From assembly GCF_001513745.1 (NCBI RefSeq), contig NZ_CP013380.1, forward strand, positions 3,472,001 to 3,536,000: a DNA stretch of 64,000 nucleotides. The letters are read 5' to 3'. The notes below the pieces were generated by a model. That model made no database searches and had not been told where the DNA came from. It saw nothing but the letters and a program-made list of their open reading frames with translations. Source of the stretch: Burkholderia humptydooensis. Its GTDB lineage: Bacteria; Pseudomonadota; Gammaproteobacteria; Burkholderiales; Burkholderiaceae. The position numbers were made by a program, and so were the translations under genes. This document shows positions 35,517 to 45,879 of the stretch, one piece after another (position 1 is the first letter of the stretch; each line of letters opens with the position of its first letter).

Positions 35517-35712
35517 TTTTTTTTCCGCCGCTGCCCGCGCAGGCGTTTCTGCGCTACGATGGAAGCACGCCCGAGGCCGCGCCGCCCGGCCGGAACCGCG
35601 CGACATGCCGCTTCGGCCAGCGCGCCCGCCCGTCGACACGGACGCGCCACGACCTTGGTGTATCCTTGCCTATTCCGTGACAGCGCGCTCCCGATTCGCG
35701 GGGCGCACCACC

Positions 35713-36600
35713 ATGAACGATTCGTATCCCAGTCGAAAATCCGCCGACAAACCGCCTGAAAAACGCTCACTGCTCGAGCGTCTGACCGACTTCATCTCGC
35801 CCGAGCCCGATTCGCGGGCCGAGCTCCTCGAAATCCTGCAGGATGCGCACGAACGCAACCTGATCGACGCCGATTCGCTGTCGATGATCGAGGGCGTGTT
35901 CCAGGTGTCCGACCTGTGCGCACGCGACATCATGGTGCCCCGCGCGCAGATGGACGCGCTCAACATCGCCGACAAGCCCGAGGACTTCATCCCGTTCGTG
36001 CTCGAAAAGGCGCACTCGCGGTATCCGGTATACGAAGACAACCGCGACAACGTGATCGGCGTGCTGCTCGCGAAGGATCTGCTGCGCTTCTACGCGGAAG
36101 ATGAATTCGACGTGCGCGGGATGCTGCGCCCCGCCGTCTTCATCCCCGAATCAAAGCGGCTGAACGTGCTGCTGCACGACTTCCGCGTGAACCGCAACCA
36201 CCTCGCGATCGTCGTCGACGAATACGGCGGCGTCGCCGGCCTCATCACGATCGAGGACGTGCTCGAGCAGATCGTCGGCGACATCGAGGACGAATACGAC
36301 TTCGACGAGGAAGCCGGCAACATCATCGCCGCGCCCGACGGCCGCTACCGCGTGCGCGCGCTGACCGAGATCGAGCAGTTCAACGAAACGTTCGGCACCG
36401 ATTTCCCCGATGACGAAGTCGACACGATCGGCGGCCTCATCACGCACCATTTCGGCCGCGTCCCGCATCGCGGCGAGAAAGTGCGCCTGGGCGACCTGCT
36501 GTTCGAGATCCAGCGCGGCGACGCCCGCCAGATTCACGTGCTGCTCGTGCGCCGCGCGCCGCTCGCCGGCCGGCGCAGCGGCTCGGCCGGCGAAGACTGA
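35713..36600 (+). CDS. corC: Magnesium/cobalt efflux-family protein CorC (CBS and transporter-associated domains)
   Basis: 295 residues from ATG 35713. No membrane domain. It has paired CBS domains (DIMVPRAQMDALNI and LRPAVFIPESKRLNVLLHDFR through GGVAGLITIEDVLEQIVGDIEDEYD) and a C-terminal CorC_HlyC domain. Such soluble CorC proteins (YbeX) sit in the miaB-ybeZ-ybeY-ybeX-lnt order seen here and are linked to magnesium balance and ribosome maturation. The IS element lies just upstream and could have separated it from the ybeY transcript. Confidence 0.92.
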   Translation: MNDSYPSRKSADKPPEKRSLLERLTDFISPEPDSRAELLEILQDAHERNLIDADSLSMIEGVFQVSDLCARDIMVPRAQMDALNIADKPEDFIPFVLEKAHSRYPVYEDNRDNVIGVLLAKDLLRFYAEDEFDVRGMLRPAVFIPESKRLNVLLHDFRVNRNHLAIVVDEYGGVAGLITIEDVLEQIVGDIEDEYDFDEEAGNIIAAPDGRYRVRALTEIEQFNETFGTDFPDDEVDTIGGLITHHFGRVPHRGEKVRLGDLLFEIQRGDARQIHVLLVRRAPLAGRRSGSAGED

Positions 36601-36639
36601 CGCGCCCACGCCTCCCCACCCGCTCCTTCGACGCAACGC

Positions 36640-38355
36640 ATGGCCGAACCGATCTCGACCCGCTCGCAATCGAGCGTCTCCGCAACGGCCGCCGGCCGTG
36701 CGCTGCCCGTCTGGCACTATCCGGCCGCGCTCCTCGCGGGCGCGGCCAACACGCTGACGTTCGCGCCGACGCCGCACGGCGGCTGGCTGCAGCTCGTCGT
36801 GTTCGCATGGCTGTTCGCGCAACTGACGCGCACGACGAGCTGGAAGCACGCGGCGGCCACGGGCGGCGCGTTCGGCTTCGGCAACTTCGTCACCGGCATC
36901 TGGTGGCTCTACATCAGCATGCACGTGTACGGCGAGATGGCCGCGCCGCTCGCGGGCGGCGCACTCGTGCTGTTCTGCCTGTACCTGTCGATCTATCCGG
37001 CGTTCTCGGCGGGGCTCTGGTCGTTCTGCGCGGGGCACGCGCGAAACGGCAAGGCGGCCGACCCGCGTCCGTTCTCGCCGACCTGGCACGGCGCGTTCGC
37101 GTTCGCGAGCGCGTGGGCCGTCGGCGAATGGCTGCGCGGCAACGTGCTCACCGGCTTTCCGTGGCTCGCGAGCGGCTACGCGCAAGTCGACGGGCCGCTC
37201 GCCGGCTACGCGTCGATCGTCGGCGTCTACGGGATCGGCTGGGTGCTCGCGCTCGTCGCAGCGCTCGTCGTGCAGGCGATCGTCCGCGCGCGTGAAAGCG
37301 GCCGCAGCCGCGGCAACGATCGCAACAGCGGCGGCGGAAACAGCCGAATCGACGCGCCGGCCGGCGCCGCGCCGCATGCGCTGCGCGCGCCGCGCGTCGC
37401 GGCGCCGGCGCTCGCGGCCGCCGCGCTCGTCGCGCTCGGCCCGCTGCTCGCGCTCGTGCCGTGGACCGTGCCCGCGAACGCGCCGCTCACGGTGCGCCTG
37501 CTGCAAGGCAACGTGAAGCAGGACATCAAGTTCGAGGAAGCGGGCATCAAGGCGGCGATCGCGATGTACCAGAAGATGATCACCGAGAAACCCGCCGACC
37601 TCGTCGTCACGCCCGAGACCGCGATCGCGGTGCTGATCCAGGAACTGCCCGAGCCGTTCGCGCGCGCGGTGCGCAATTTCAGCGACGCGACCAACACAGC
37701 AGTGCTGTTCGGCGCGGTCGGCGGCACCGTGACGGACGACGGCCGGATCGTCGACTACACGAACAGCCTGTACGGCGTGACGCCGCATTCGCGCGACATC
37801 TACCGCTACGACAAGCATCATCTGGTGCCGTTCGGCGAGTTCATCCCGTGGGGCTTTCGCTGGTTCGTCGACCTGATGAAGATGCCGCTCGGCGATTTCG
37901 CGCGCGGCGCGCCCGTCCAGCAGCCGTTCATCGTGCGCAACCAGCCGGTGATGGCCGACGTCTGCTACGAGGACATCTTCGGCGAGGAGATCGCGGCGAC
38001 GATCCGCGACAACCCGGTGTCGCCCGGCGTGCTCGTCAACGTGACGAACCTCGCGTGGTTCGGCGACACGATCGCGCTCGACCAGCACCTGCAGATCGCG
38101 CGGATGCGCTCGCTGGAAACGGGCCGGCCGATGCTGCGCGCGACGAACACCGGGATGACGGCCGCAATCGACGCGCAGGGCCGCGTGATCGGCCGGCTGA
38201 AGCCCTTCACGATCGGCTCCCTCGACGTGCGCATCGAGGGCACCGCCGGCCGCACGCCGTACGTGACGAGCGGCAACGCGACGGTGCTCGCGCTGTCGCT
38301 GCTGCTGCTCGCATTCGGCTTCGCGTTCGGCCCGGGGCTGCGCCGGCGCGGCTGA
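36640..38355 (+). CDS. lnt: Apolipoprotein N-acyltransferase
   Basis: 571 residues. Six to seven membrane helices in the N-terminal 210 residues and one at the C-terminus frame a periplasmic nitrilase-like domain. That domain contains VTPETAIAVL (Glu), YDKHHLVPFGE (Lys) and DVCYEDIFGEE (Cys nucleophile), the catalytic triad. It attaches the third acyl chain to lipoproteins in the inner membrane and is normally essential. It follows corC by 39 bases. Confidence 0.95.
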   Translation: MAEPISTRSQSSVSATAAGRALPVWHYPAALLAGAANTLTFAPTPHGGWLQLVVFAWLFAQLTRTTSWKHAAATGGAFGFGNFVTGIWWLYISMHVYGEMAAPLAGGALVLFCLYLSIYPAFSAGLWSFCAGHARNGKAADPRPFSPTWHGAFAFASAWAVGEWLRGNVLTGFPWLASGYAQVDGPLAGYASIVGVYGIGWVLALVAALVVQAIVRARESGRSRGNDRNSGGGNSRIDAPAGAAPHALRAPRVAAPALAAAALVALGPLLALVPWTVPANAPLTVRLLQGNVKQDIKFEEAGIKAAIAMYQKMITEKPADLVVTPETAIAVLIQELPEPFARAVRNFSDATNTAVLFGAVGGTVTDDGRIVDYTNSLYGVTPHSRDIYRYDKHHLVPFGEFIPWGFRWFVDLMKMPLGDFARGAPVQQPFIVRNQPVMADVCYEDIFGEEIAATIRDNPVSPGVLVNVTNLAWFGDTIALDQHLQIARMRSLETGRPMLRATNTGMTAAIDAQGRVIGRLKPFTIGSLDVRIEGTAGRTPYVTSGNATVLALSLLLLAFGFAFGPGLRRRG

Positions 38356-38599
38356 CGCCTGCCGCACGAGCCGCGCGCCGCCGCGCCGCGTTCGACGCCC
38401 GCGTGTTTTCCGGCGATTTCCCCGCCCGCGCACGCGCATGAAGGCGGCCTCACCCCGTTGCGGCCGCACCCGCCCGCCGATCCGGTAAAATTACGCGTTT
38501 CAGCACAGACCCAAGCCGCGCGCCGCGCGAGCTGCCGGCGCGGCTCATCGCCCCCGCCGTCTGCCCGAAGCGGAGCGCCCGGCGCCACGAAGGCCTCTC

Positions 38600-39607
38600 A
38601 TGCTTACGTTTCAGCAAATCATCCTGACGCTCCAGTCCTATTGGGACAGGCAGGGTTGCGCCCTGCTCCAGCCGATCGACATGGAAGTCGGCGCCGGCAC
38701 GTCGCACGTGCACACGTTCCTGCGCGCGATCGGTCCCGAGCCGTGGCGCGCCGCGTACGTGCAGCCGTCGCGCCGCCCGAAGGACGGCCGCTACGGCGAG
38801 AACCCGAACCGCCTGCAGCACTACTACCAGTATCAGGTGGTGCTCAAGCCGGCGCCGGAGAACATCCTCGACCTGTACCTCGGCTCGCTGGAAGCGCTCG
38901 GCTTCGACCTGAAGCAGAACGACGTGCGCTTCGTCGAGGACGACTGGGAGAACCCGACGCTCGGCGCGTGGGGCCTCGGCTGGGAAGTGTGGCTGAACGG
39001 GATGGAAGTCACGCAGTTCACGTACTTCCAGCAGGTGGGCGGCCTCGACTGCAAGCCCGTGCTCGGCGAGATCACGTACGGCCTCGAGCGCCTCGCGATG
39101 TATCTGCAGAAAGTCGAGAACGTCTACGACCTGATCTGGACCGAGTGGGAAGAGCCGGGCCCGAACGGCCCCGAGCTGCGGCGCCTCACCTACGGCGATG
39201 TCTACCACCAGAACGAAGTCGAGCAGTCGACGTACAACTTCGAGCACGCGAACGTCGAACTGCTGTTCACGTTCTTCAACAGCTACGAATCCGAAGCGAA
39301 GCGGATGATCGAGGCGCAGCTCGCGCTGCCCGCGTACGAGCTCGTGCTGAAAGCCGGCCACACGTTCAACCTGCTCGACGCGCGCGGCGCGATCTCCGTG
39401 ACCGAGCGCGCCGCGTACATCGGCCGCATCCGCGCGCTGTCGCGGCTCGTCGCGCAGGCGTACTACGATTCGCGCGAGAAGCTCGGCTTCCCGATGATCG
39501 GCAACCCGGTGCCGGGCGTGCCGGGCCTGACCACCGACGCGCAGGAGGCCGCGCAGCCCGCGTGGGCGCCGCCGCTGAAAGCCGAACGCAAGATCGATCA
39601 GGACTGA
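38600..39607 (+). CDS. glyQ: Glycyl-tRNA synthetase alpha subunit
   Basis: 335 residues; the alpha2-beta2 glycyl-tRNA synthetase catalytic chain. The start [20 protein letters not shown], then [37 protein letters not shown] and [25 protein letters not shown], are highly conserved. C-terminal extension of about 35 residues compared with E. coli. A candidate -10 (TAAAAT 38486-38491) lies upstream. Followed after 16 bases by glyS. Confidence 0.97.
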   Translation: MLTFQQIILTLQSYWDRQGCALLQPIDMEVGAGTSHVHTFLRAIGPEPWRAAYVQPSRRPKDGRYGENPNRLQHYYQYQVVLKPAPENILDLYLGSLEALGFDLKQNDVRFVEDDWENPTLGAWGLGWEVWLNGMEVTQFTYFQQVGGLDCKPVLGEITYGLERLAMYLQKVENVYDLIWTEWEEPGPNGPELRRLTYGDVYHQNEVEQSTYNFEHANVELLFTFFNSYESEAKRMIEAQLALPAYELVLKAGHTFNLLDARGAISVTERAAYIGRIRALSRLVAQAYYDSREKLGFPMIGNPVPGVPGLTTDAQEAAQPAWAPPLKAERKIDQD

Positions 39608-39623
39608 CGAGATTCTTCACACC

Positions 39624-41723
39624 ATGACGCAAAACCATTCCGCATCCCTGCTCGTCGAGCTGCTGACCGAAGAGCTGCCGCCGAAAGCGCTCGCGCGCCT
39701 CTCCGACGCGTTCGCCGAAGGCATCGCGCAGCGCCTCGCCGCACGCGACCTGATCGAAGGCGAGCTCGCGTTCGAACGCTACGCGACGCCGCGCCGCCTC
39801 GCGGTCGTCGTCCAGAACGTGCGCGCCGTCGCGCCCGAGAAGCAGGTCCGCGAAAAAGTCCTGCCGGTATCGGTCGCGCTCGACGCCGAGGGCAAGCCGA
39901 GCGCGCCGCTCGCGAAGAAGCTCGCGGCGCTCGGCCACCCGAACCTGTCGATCGCCGATCTCGAGCGCGCGCACGACGGCAAGGCCGAAGCGTTCTTCGT
40001 CAATTACGCGGCGCCCGGCGCGACGCTCGCCGACGGCCTGCAGGCCGCGCTCGACGAAACGCTCGCGAAGCTGCCGATCCCGAAGGTGATGACCTATCAG
40101 CGCCCGGACGGCACCGACGTGCAGTTCGTGCGCCCCGTGCACCGCCTGACCGTGCTGCGCGACGATCGCATCGTGCCCGTCACCGCGTTCGGCATCGACG
40201 CGGGCGACACGACGCTCGGCCACCGCTTCCTGTCCGACGGCCTCGTCGCGATCCAGCACGCGAGCGCCTATGCGGACACGCTGCGCGAGAAAGGCCGCGT
40301 GCTCGCGCACTTCGCGGGCCGCAAGGAAGCGATCCGCACGCAGCTCGAAGCGAACGCGAACGGCGACCAGGTCGTGATGCCCGAGGCGCTCCTCGACGAA
40401 GTGACGTCGCTCGTCGAGTGGCCGGTCGTCTATCCGTGCCGCTTCGAGGACGAGTTCCTGCAGGTCCCGCAGGAATGCCTGATCCTCACGATGCAGACGA
40501 ACCAGAAGTACTTCGCGCTCACCGACGCGGCGGGCAAGCTGCGCTCGCGCTTCCTGATCGTGTCGAACATCGGGACGAAGACGCCGAGCGAGATCATCGA
40601 GGGCAACGAGCGCGTCGTGCGCCCGCGTCTCGCCGACGCGAAGTTCTTCTTCGAGCAGGACAAGAAGAAGCCGCTCGCCGAGCGCGTGCCGCTCCTCGCG
40701 AACGTCGTCTATCACAACAAGCTCGGCTCGCAGCTCGCGCGCGTCGAGCGCCTCGAAACGCTCGCGGGCGAGATCGCGCCCGCGATCGGCGCCGACGCGA
40801 CGGTCGCGATCCGCGCGGCCCGCCTCGCGAAGGCCGACTTGCTGACCGACATGGTCGGCGAATTCCCCGAGCTGCAAGGCACGATGGGCACGTACTACGC
40901 GCGCCACGACGGCGAGCCGGAAGACGTCGCGATCGCGTGCAGCGAGCACTACCGGCCGCGCTTCTCCGGCGACGCGCTGCCGGCGACGCCCGTGTCGACC
41001 GCGGTCGCGCTCGCCGACAAGCTCGAGACGATCGTCGGCATCTGGGGCATCGGCCTCGCGCCGACGGGCGAGAAGGACCCGTTCGCGCTGCGCCGCCACG
41101 CGCTCGGCGTGCTGCGCCTGCTGCTCGAAAAGCAGTTGCCGCTCGATCTCGTCTGGCTGCTGCGCACCGCGTACGAGCGCTTCGCGGCGGTGCCGGGCGT
41201 CGCCGAATCGACCGACGCGATCTACGCGTTCTTCGTCGACCGCCTGCGCGGCCTGCTGCGCGAGCGCGGCTACACGGCGGGCGAAGTCGACGCGGTGCTG
41301 AGCCTGAACCCGACGCGCCTCGACGACATCGTCGCGCGCCTCGACGCGGTGCGCGAGTTCACGCGCCTCGCGGAGGCCGAAGCGCTCGCGGCCGCGAACA
41401 AGCGGATCTCGAACATCCTGAAGAAGTCGGAAAGCAGCGCGAACGGCGCGGTGCAGCCGGCGCTCTTCGTCGAAGCGGCCGAGAAGGCGCTCGCCGAGCA
41501 GCTCGCCGACGTGACGCCGCGCGTGCAGTCGCAGCTCGAGGCGCGCGCGTACACGGGCGCCCTGTCCGCGCTCGCCGCGCTGCGCGCGCCCGTCGACGCG
41601 TTCTTCGACGGCGTGATGGTCAACGCCGAGGACCCCGCGCTGCGCGCGAACCGGCTCGCGCTCCTGTCCGCGCTGCATCAGCAGATGAACTGCGTCGCGG
41701 ACATCTCGAAGCTCGCCGCCTGA
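39624..41723 (+). CDS. glyS: Glycyl-tRNA synthetase beta subunit
   Basis: 699 residues. Start [22 protein letters not shown], then [32 protein letters not shown] and [14 protein letters not shown], and the HD-like domain with [26 protein letters not shown]. It binds tRNA-Gly and works only with GlyQ. Directly downstream of glyQ in the same operon, followed by gmhB after 17 bases. Confidence 0.97.
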   Translation: MTQNHSASLLVELLTEELPPKALARLSDAFAEGIAQRLAARDLIEGELAFERYATPRRLAVVVQNVRAVAPEKQVREKVLPVSVALDAEGKPSAPLAKKLAALGHPNLSIADLERAHDGKAEAFFVNYAAPGATLADGLQAALDETLAKLPIPKVMTYQRPDGTDVQFVRPVHRLTVLRDDRIVPVTAFGIDAGDTTLGHRFLSDGLVAIQHASAYADTLREKGRVLAHFAGRKEAIRTQLEANANGDQVVMPEALLDEVTSLVEWPVVYPCRFEDEFLQVPQECLILTMQTNQKYFALTDAAGKLRSRFLIVSNIGTKTPSEIIEGNERVVRPRLADAKFFFEQDKKKPLAERVPLLANVVYHNKLGSQLARVERLETLAGEIAPAIGADATVAIRAARLAKADLLTDMVGEFPELQGTMGTYYARHDGEPEDVAIACSEHYRPRFSGDALPATPVSTAVALADKLETIVGIWGIGLAPTGEKDPFALRRHALGVLRLLLEKQLPLDLVWLLRTAYERFAAVPGVAESTDAIYAFFVDRLRGLLRERGYTAGEVDAVLSLNPTRLDDIVARLDAVREFTRLAEAEALAAANKRISNILKKSESSANGAVQPALFVEAAEKALAEQLADVTPRVQSQLEARAYTGALSALAALRAPVDAFFDGVMVNAEDPALRANRLALLSALHQQMNCVADISKLAA

Positions 41724-41740
41724 AGGCCCGGAGCCACGCG

Positions 41741-42304
41741 ATGCCGATCAGTCTCAGCAAGAAGCTCGTCGTCCTCGATCGGGACGGCGTCATCAACGTC
41801 GATTCGGAGGCGTTCATCAAGTCGCCCGACGAATGGGTCGCGCTGCCCGGCAGCCTCGAGGCGATCGCGCGGCTCAATCACGCGGGCTACCGCGTCGTCG
41901 TCGCGACGAACCAGTCGGGCATCGGCCGGGGCCTGTTCGACATGGCGACGCTGAACGCGATGCACCTGAAGATGCATCGCGCGGCGGCCGCGGTCGGCGG
42001 CCGGATCGACGCGGTGTTCTTCTGCCCGCACACGGCCGACGACCATTGCGATTGCCGCAAGCCGAAGCCCGGGATGATGAAGCTGATCGCCGAGCGCTTC
42101 GAGATCGACCCGGCGGATACGCCGGTCGTAGGCGATTCGCTGCGCGACCTGCAGGCGGGCGCGGCGCTCGGCTTTCGGCCGCATCTCGTGCTGACGGGCA
42201 AGGGCAAGAAGACGCTCGCCGCGGGCGGGCTGCCGGAAGGCACGCGCGTGCACGACGACCTGCGCGCGTTCGCGCTCGATTTCCTTTCCGAAGAACACGA
42301 GTGA
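41741..42304 (+). CDS. gmhB: D-glycero-beta-D-manno-heptose 1,7-bisphosphate 7-phosphatase
   Basis: 187 residues from ATG 41741. HAD motifs are VLDRDGVINVDS (two Asp), VATNQSGIGRG and GDSLRDLQAG, with the zinc-binding CPHTADDHCDCRKPKPGM characteristic of GmhB. It supplies heptose for lipopolysaccharide inner core. Lies between glyS and the acyltransferase gene on the same strand. Confidence 0.93.
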   Translation: MPISLSKKLVVLDRDGVINVDSEAFIKSPDEWVALPGSLEAIARLNHAGYRVVVATNQSGIGRGLFDMATLNAMHLKMHRAAAAVGGRIDAVFFCPHTADDHCDCRKPKPGMMKLIAERFEIDPADTPVVGDSLRDLQAGAALGFRPHLVLTGKGKKTLAAGGLPEGTRVHDDLRAFALDFLSEEHE

Positions 42305-42346
42305 TGCGGGCCCGCGCGCATCCTCCCTCACCGTAACGTCACGCCG

Positions 42347-43126
42347 ATGCGCTTCGTCCGCTCCCTGCTGCTGCTCGTCTATTTCATCGTCTATACGGTG
42401 CCGTACGCAACCGCGTGCTTCATCGCGTTCCCGTTCCTGCGCCCGAACGCGCGCTACTGGATGGCGGTCGGCTGGTGCAGGTCGACGCTCTTCGCCGCGC
42501 GCTGGCTCACCGGCATCCGGTACCGCGTCGAAGGCTACGAGAACCTGCCCGACGGCCCGGCCGTGCTGCTGCCGAAGCATCAGTCCGCGTGGGAAACGAT
42601 CGCGCTGCCCGCGCTGATGCCGAAGCCGCTCTGCTACGTGTTCAAGCGCGAGCTGCTGTACGTGCCGTTCTTCGGCTGGGCGCTCGGGATGCTGCACATG
42701 GTCCACATCAACCGCAAGGACGGCAAGAACGCGTTCGACTCGGTGATCCGCCAGGGCCGCAAGCGGATGGCGGACGGCGCGTGGGTCATCATGTTCCCCG
42801 AAGGCACGCGCACGCCGGTCGGCAGCCAGGGCAAGTACAAGACGGGCGGCGCGCGCTTCGCGCTCGGCGCGGGCGCGCCCGTCGTGCCGATCGCGCACAA
42901 CGCGGGGCGCGTGTGGCCGCGCAACTCGTTCACGAAGTACCCCGGCACCGTCACGGTGTCGATCGGCAAGCCGATCGACACGCAGGGCCTCACCCCCGAC
43001 CAATTGAACGATCGCGTCGAGAACTGGATCGAAGCGGAAATGCGCCGCATCGATCCGGACGCGTACCGGCACGAGCGCGACGGCGCACGCGGCGCCGAGC
43101 GCGCGTCCGACGCCGCGCATCCCTGA
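42347..43126 (+). CDS. plsC: 1-acyl-sn-glycerol-3-phosphate acyltransferase
   Basis: 259 residues with an N-terminal hydrophobic helix (SLLLLVYFIVYTVPYATACFIAF). The acyltransferase motif I is HQSAWE (the usual HX4D with Glu in place of Asp), motif III is MFPEGTRTPVG and motif IV is GAPVVPIAHNAGRVWPRN. It transfers an acyl chain to lysophosphatidate at the inner membrane for phospholipid synthesis. Burkholderia carry several paralogues, so the name is by family. Confidence 0.88.
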   Translation: MRFVRSLLLLVYFIVYTVPYATACFIAFPFLRPNARYWMAVGWCRSTLFAARWLTGIRYRVEGYENLPDGPAVLLPKHQSAWETIALPALMPKPLCYVFKRELLYVPFFGWALGMLHMVHINRKDGKNAFDSVIRQGRKRMADGAWVIMFPEGTRTPVGSQGKYKTGGARFALGAGAPVVPIAHNAGRVWPRNSFTKYPGTVTVSIGKPIDTQGLTPDQLNDRVENWIEAEMRRIDPDAYRHERDGARGAERASDAAHP

Positions 43127-43173
43127 AGTCAAGCGAGTTTCACCCATTGCGCACTGCCAAACGAAGCGAACTG

Positions 43174-44061
43174 ATGCCGAAGCGTCCCAGGCCACGGCCG
43201 GCCGTCGTGGCTCTCGATCACCGCCAGCTCGACCTGCCGCTCTTCGACGGGCCGGCCGCCGCGCCGCCCCCCGCTTCCCCTTCCGCCGCGCCGCCCGCCT
43301 CGCCCGTCCCGCCCGCGACGCCGCCCGAGGCCGACCGCTCCCGCCGCCGCACGCTCGCGCTCGACGGCCGCGTGCTCGAATACAAGCTGAAGCGCTCCGC
43401 GCGCCGCACGATCGGCTTCGCGATCGACGGCAACGGTCTCACGATCACCGCGCCGCGCTGGGTGACGCTCGCCGACATCGAAGCGGCGATCGCCGAGAAG
43501 CGCCGCTGGATCTTCAACAAGCTCGCCGAATGGCAGACGCGCGCCGAGCAGCGCGCGCTGCCGCAGATCGACTGGAAGGAAGGCGCGCAGATTCCGTATC
43601 TCGGCAGGCCCGTCAGCATCGTGCTCGCGTCGGCGAAGGGCGCGCTCAGCTTCGATCCGGTTGCCGCGACGCTGGAGCTCGGGCTGCCCGCGCACGCGAG
43701 CGAGCAGCAGATCAAGGACCGCGTGCAGGGCTGGCTGCAGGGCGAGGCCAAGCGGATCTTCGGCGAGCAGCTCGCCGTGTATGCGCAGAAGCTCGGCGTC
43801 ACGTATTCGATGTATGCGCTGTCGTCGGCCGCGACGCGCTGGGGCAGTTGCTCGAGCGACGGCAAGATCCGCCTGAACTGGCGGCTCATCCACTTCCCGA
43901 TGTCGATCGTCGACTACGTCGTCGCGCACGAGCTGTCGCATCTGCGCGAGATGAACCATAGCCCGGCGTTCTGGCAGACGGTCGAATCGATCTTCCCGGA
44001 ATTCCGCGAAGCGCGGCACACGCTGAAGCACCATCCGCCGGAGCTGCTGCCGGCGCTCTGA
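43174..44061 (+). CDS. YgjP/SprT-like zinc metallopeptidase (M48-type)
   Basis: 295 residues. After a proline- and alanine-rich N-terminal region (about 30-52, likely disordered), residues 55 to the end form the YgjP-like domain. The site HELSHLREMNHS gives HExxH plus the third ligand region, and WGSCSSDGKIRLNWRL precedes it. It is a predicted cytoplasmic metal-dependent hydrolase with unknown substrate. ATG 43174 is chosen; the frame extends upstream without a good start. Confidence 0.82.
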   Translation: MPKRPRPRPAVVALDHRQLDLPLFDGPAAAPPPASPSAAPPASPVPPATPPEADRSRRRTLALDGRVLEYKLKRSARRTIGFAIDGNGLTITAPRWVTLADIEAAIAEKRRWIFNKLAEWQTRAEQRALPQIDWKEGAQIPYLGRPVSIVLASAKGALSFDPVAATLELGLPAHASEQQIKDRVQGWLQGEAKRIFGEQLAVYAQKLGVTYSMYALSSAATRWGSCSSDGKIRLNWRLIHFPMSIVDYVVAHELSHLREMNHSPAFWQTVESIFPEFREARHTLKHHPPELLPAL

Positions 44062-44107
44062 GCGGCGCGCGCATGCATGAGCGCATCGCGCGCCCAAACG
44101 CAGGCCG

Positions 44108-44133
44108 GCGCGGGGCGCCGCGGCGCCCCGCGC
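44108..44133. terminator. Candidate bidirectional terminator hairpin between convergent genes
   Basis: A perfect 12-bp stem (44108-44119 with 44122-44133) in the 85 bases between the convergent metallopeptidase and gloA genes. No T-run, but very GC-rich and well placed. Confidence 0.5.
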
Positions 44134-44146
44134 GGCGAAACAGCGC

Positions 44147-44536
44147 TCAGTGAGCCTTGCGCTGGATGAACTCGATCTTGTAGCCGTCCGGATCTTCGAC
44201 GAACGCGATCACCGTCGTGCCGTGCTTCATCGGGCCGGCTTCGCGCGTGACCTTGCCGCCTTGCGCCTTGATCTGCTCGCACGCCTTGTACGCGTCTTCG
44301 ACCTCGAGCGCGAGATGGCCGAAGCCCGTGCCGAGCTCGTACGATTTCGTGTCCCAGTTGTGGGTGAGCTCGATGACCGTGTGGTCCCGCTCGTCGCCGT
44401 AGCCGACGAACGCGAGCGTGAATTTCCCGTCCGGATAGTCTTGGCGGCGCAGCAATTTCATGCCGAGCAGCTCGGTGTAGAACTTGATCGAGCGGTCGAG
44501 ATCGCCGACTCGCAGCATCGTGTGAAGCAAACGCAT
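44147..44536 (-). CDS. gloA: Lactoylglutathione lyase (glyoxalase I)
   Basis: 129 residues from ATG 44536. Typical GlxI motifs: [61 protein letters not shown] and [14 protein letters not shown]. Metal ligands His5, Glu57, His75 and Glu123 are in place by position. It isomerises the methylglyoxal-glutathione adduct to S-lactoylglutathione. Single gene, convergent with the metallopeptidase. Confidence 0.95.
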   Translation of the reverse strand: MRLLHTMLRVGDLDRSIKFYTELLGMKLLRRQDYPDGKFTLAFVGYGDERDHTVIELTHNWDTKSYELGTGFGHLALEVEDAYKACEQIKAQGGKVTREAGPMKHGTTVIAFVEDPDGYKIEFIQRKAH

Positions 44537-44852
44537 GATGGGTACTCCGTGGGGACTTGCTTGAACGTGCGAATGTACCAGACCCGCGCGATTTCCGCCG
44601 GGCGCCGCATCGCCCATCCGCGCGGCAGGGACGATGCGCGGCGCGCATGTCGATCGGTTAAGATCGTCGCGTCGGGCAGCCCGGCAGCGCGCGGCGAATC
44701 GAACCGCTCTTTCCACCACTCTTTCCAACAGCCGAGTCCGTCGGCTTGCAAACCGTGCGAACCCGCTTCCTGGTCTTCCTGAAACCGAGCCTGCCCACCG
44801 GGCGCCCGGCCGCCGGCACGTCCGCGGCTCGCGCCGCCTTCAGGAGCGCCCG

Positions 44853-45791
44853 ATGAGCGCCGTCGCCGGCGCGCCGGCGCGTCCGTCGCTCGATCTGCGC
44901 GCGATCGGCGTGATGGTCCTGCTGTGCGCGATCTGGGGCTTTCAGCAAGTCGCGATCAAGAGCGCGACCCACGCGATCCCGCCGATGCTCCAGGCCGGAC
45001 TGCGCTCCGCGATCGCGGCGCTCGGCGTATGGGCGTGGGCGAGCGCGCGCGGCACGTCGCTCTTTCGCGCGGACGGCACGTTCGCGGCCGGCATCGTCGC
45101 GGGCACGCTGTTCGCGGGCGAATTCGTCTGCCTGTTCTTCGGTCTCACGCTGACGAGCGCCGCGCGCATGGCGATCTTTCTGTACACCGCGCCGTGCTTC
45201 ACCGCGCTCGGCCTTCACCTGTTCGCGCCAGGCGAGAAGATGCGCCGCCTGCAATGGTCGGGCGTCGCGATCGCGTTCGCGGGCATCGCGGTCGCGTTCG
45301 CCGACGGCTTCGCGCGGCCGGCCGCCGGCGGCGCATCGGCGCTCGCCGGACTCGCGGGCGACGCGCTCGGCGTACTAGGCGGCGTGATGTGGGCGGCGAC
45401 GACGGTCGTCGTGCGCTCGACGCCGCTCGCGCGCGCGAGCGCGAGCAAGACGCTGTTCTATCAGTTGACCGTGTCGTCGGCGGTATTGCTCGGGCTCGCC
45501 GTCGTCACCCGCCAGACGACGTTCGCGAACGTGACGCCGCTCGCCGTCGCGAGCCTTGCGTATCAGGGCGTGATCGTCGCGTTCGCGAGCTATCTCGCGT
45601 GGTATTGGCTGCTCACGCGCTACAGCGCGGCGCGGCTCTCCGTGTTCACGTTTCTCGCACCGCTCTTCGGCGTGAGCTTCGGCGTGCTGCTGCTCGGCGA
45701 CGCGATCGGCCCGCGCTTCGTCGCGGCGGCGGCGCTCGTGCTCGCGGGCATCGCGCTCGTCAACGCGCCGCCGCGCGGCGGTCGCAAATAG
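44853..45791 (+). CDS. EamA/DMT-family transporter
   Basis: 312 residues with ten transmembrane helices in two EamA repeats; AGGAG precedes ATG 44853. The first repeat shows LLCAIWGFQQVAIKSA, the second GDALGVLGGVMWAATTVVVRS. Substrate unknown. This is a separate subfamily from the exporter at 23.4 kb and is not linked to the cluster there. Convergent with ksgA. Confidence 0.85.
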   Translation: MSAVAGAPARPSLDLRAIGVMVLLCAIWGFQQVAIKSATHAIPPMLQAGLRSAIAALGVWAWASARGTSLFRADGTFAAGIVAGTLFAGEFVCLFFGLTLTSAARMAIFLYTAPCFTALGLHLFAPGEKMRRLQWSGVAIAFAGIAVAFADGFARPAAGGASALAGLAGDALGVLGGVMWAATTVVVRSTPLARASASKTLFYQLTVSSAVLLGLAVVTRQTTFANVTPLAVASLAYQGVIVAFASYLAWYWLLTRYSAARLSVFTFLAPLFGVSFGVLLLGDAIGPRFVAAAALVLAGIALVNAPPRGGRK

Positions 45792-45879
45792 GCATAGGCG
45801 AAGCGGGAAACGGCGGCGCGATCGCCGACGCCGGACGAGCGATCCCGCGACGCGTCGCCCGCCCGGCGGCCCATCGCTT

